In this document: one piece after another, positions 5,491 through 6,339 of the stretch
Position numbering within the stretch: position 1 is the first letter of the stretch
Layout of the letters: each line of letters begins with the position of its first letter
Assembly (NCBI GenBank): GCA_905233335.1
Contig: CAJOED010000067.1
Location: 6,782-13,120, forward strand
Source of the DNA: an uncultured Synergistales bacterium
GTDB lineage: Bacteria; Synergistota; Synergistia; Synergistales; Aminobacteriaceae
Direction of reading: 5' to 3'
DNA length: 6,339 bases
The notes under the pieces: model-generated
Databases searched by the model: none
Told to the model about the DNA's origin: nothing
Seen by the model: the letters and a program-made list of their open reading frames with translations, nothing else
Program-made: the position numbers and the translations under genes

Positions 5491-6339
5491 TTACAACAAG
5501 GATTTTACGAACCTTTTTATGCTCCTGAGAACACGCCATACGCACGAGCTTTTCATGTAGCAAAGAGCACACATTTTCAGATAAATGCTCCAGTTGATTA
5601 CACGCCTCAAAATATTATCTTTCGGGATACTCATTGACATATTATTATCAATAAAATAACTCCGTACATTCTCGTTGCACTGCATCCAAAATGGACCGCC
5701 TCCCAGAGAAGCTGGAAATTTCATGAACGGCTCATAATATGCATCTATATACGTAATATTTATATTGAGCATATTGTTCAATTTGAGGAGGTTAGTATGT
5801 TTCATGCGCGTTTTATTGAGTACAACAAGTTTTATCTCATGGCTGGCAAAAAGAATATTCAGTGCTATAGTTCCATTGACGCAGGCAATTTATTTTGCAT
5901 TCTGAAACACTGCAATCTGTTCCCGCAATGACATTTTTTCAGGGGACATGACTTCATAGCCATTCTCTGCAAAGGCAGCCTCTAACTGTTTTTCTCCAAC
6001 TTCTTTTTTTGTCGCACCCTTGAAATGTGTACGTGTAAGATATATTTTTTCAGGAACAGCAAAATCTTTCACGTTCGCTTTTTGTATTATCTGTCGGAAC
6101 ATTGATAGATATTCCTGCGAAAAATTCCCGAACTTGTCATAACCTGCTGAAGGGATAATTATCTCGTCGAATCTCGTGGGAGTCTTCACGTCAATAATTC
6201 GTTTTGCGTCGACACCTAAATATTCAAAGAAATTTGCGAAAGCTCCATCTATTACGGAAAAATTATTTGTGAGAAAAACTATTTTATGACAAGGAAAAGA
6301 GTTATTGCAGAGAACACAGAAACGAACGATGCAGTCAAT
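5491..6339 (-). pseudogene. Family 61-type glycosyltransferase interrupted by an in-frame TAA (5' end cut off by window edge)
   Basis: Reading one minus-strand frame from 6339 to the stop at 5493-5491 gives 281 sense codons, a single internal TAA at 5892-5890 (codon 150 from the edge) and the terminal stop. Similarity to the GT61 (DUF563) family continues on both sides without a frame change. Before the stop are FANFFEYLGVDAKRI, RFDEIIIPSAGYDKFG, PEKIYLTRTHF (96-106) and NGYEVMSPEKMSLREQIAVF (126-145). After it come IACVNGTIALNILFA (151-165) and KLVVLNKT. The family's hallmark block, normally like nA-x-x-I-x-x-x-G-x-x-x-N-x-x-F, therefore spans the stop. Such enzymes add sugars in cell-surface glycans; donor and acceptor cannot be told here. 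The ATG at 5805 has no ribosome binding site, and the GTG at 6189 lies mid-domain, so neither fragment is a separate gene. A real nonsense mutation is likeliest; sequencing error is the main alternative. The DNA looks more AT-rich than its neighbours. Confidence 0.82.

Noticed and set aside
5491..5805. Stand-alone 104-residue protein
   Set aside because: It is in frame with the upstream glycosyltransferase fragment, 5806-5889 encodes conserved family sequence joining them, and its ATG has no ribosome binding site.
5890..5892. TAA read as a sense codon through a changed genetic code
   Set aside because: kdgK ends at TAA at the expected family length and the glycosyltransferase itself ends at TAA, while TGA ends trpD, trpC and trpF, so the standard code holds.
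5890..6189. Stand-alone 99-residue protein starting at the GTG at 6189
   Set aside because: The frame stays open with family-like sequence (FANFFEYLGVDAKRI) to the right edge, so the GTG is an internal valine codon.

Overview
The window is compact bacterial DNA with three blocks: most of a tryptophan biosynthesis operon, a divergent pair of short chromate-type transporter genes, and a sugar-acid kinase gene next to a broken glycosyltransferase gene. The organism cannot be named from this. The operon layout with ATGA overlaps, strong AGGAGG/AAGGGAG ribosome binding sites, GTG starts, paired short ChrA proteins and a 2-keto-3-deoxygluconate (KDG) kinase would suit an anaerobic Clostridia- or Synergistota-like bacterium. 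That placement is a low-confidence inference.

Positions 1-3128 (minus strand) carry trpD, trpC, trpF and the N-terminal two thirds of trpB, which runs off the left edge. All three junctions are 4-bp ATGA overlaps, so the genes are almost certainly co-transcribed and translationally coupled. Together they convert anthranilate to indole-3-glycerol phosphate (TrpD, TrpF, TrpC) and supply the beta subunit of tryptophan synthase. trpA is expected just beyond the left edge. No trpE or trpG (anthranilate synthase) precedes trpD, so anthranilate synthesis must be encoded elsewhere or be absent.

Positions 3129-3265 are a shared divergent promoter region. It has a good TATAAT box facing the transporters, an AT palindrome, and only a weak promoter candidate facing trpD. 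Positions 3266-4353 (plus strand) encode two ATGA-overlapping short ChrA-family membrane proteins, probably acting as a heteromeric transporter. Positions 4354-4408 lie between convergent genes and hold an inverted repeat that may be a terminator.

Positions 4409-5446 (minus strand) encode a PfkB-family kinase, most likely KDG kinase. Upstream of it, positions 5491-6339 (minus strand) hold the 3' part of a family-61-type glycosyltransferase. Its reading frame is open across the whole stretch except for one in-frame TAA at 5890-5892, exactly inside a conserved block. This is the most notable feature of the window. The glycosyltransferase DNA looks more AT-rich than its neighbours, which would fit an acquired surface-polysaccharide gene.

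I see no RNA genes, CRISPR arrays, insertion sequences or phage genes. I see no convincing undescribed system; the interrupted glycosyltransferase is the item most worth checking.
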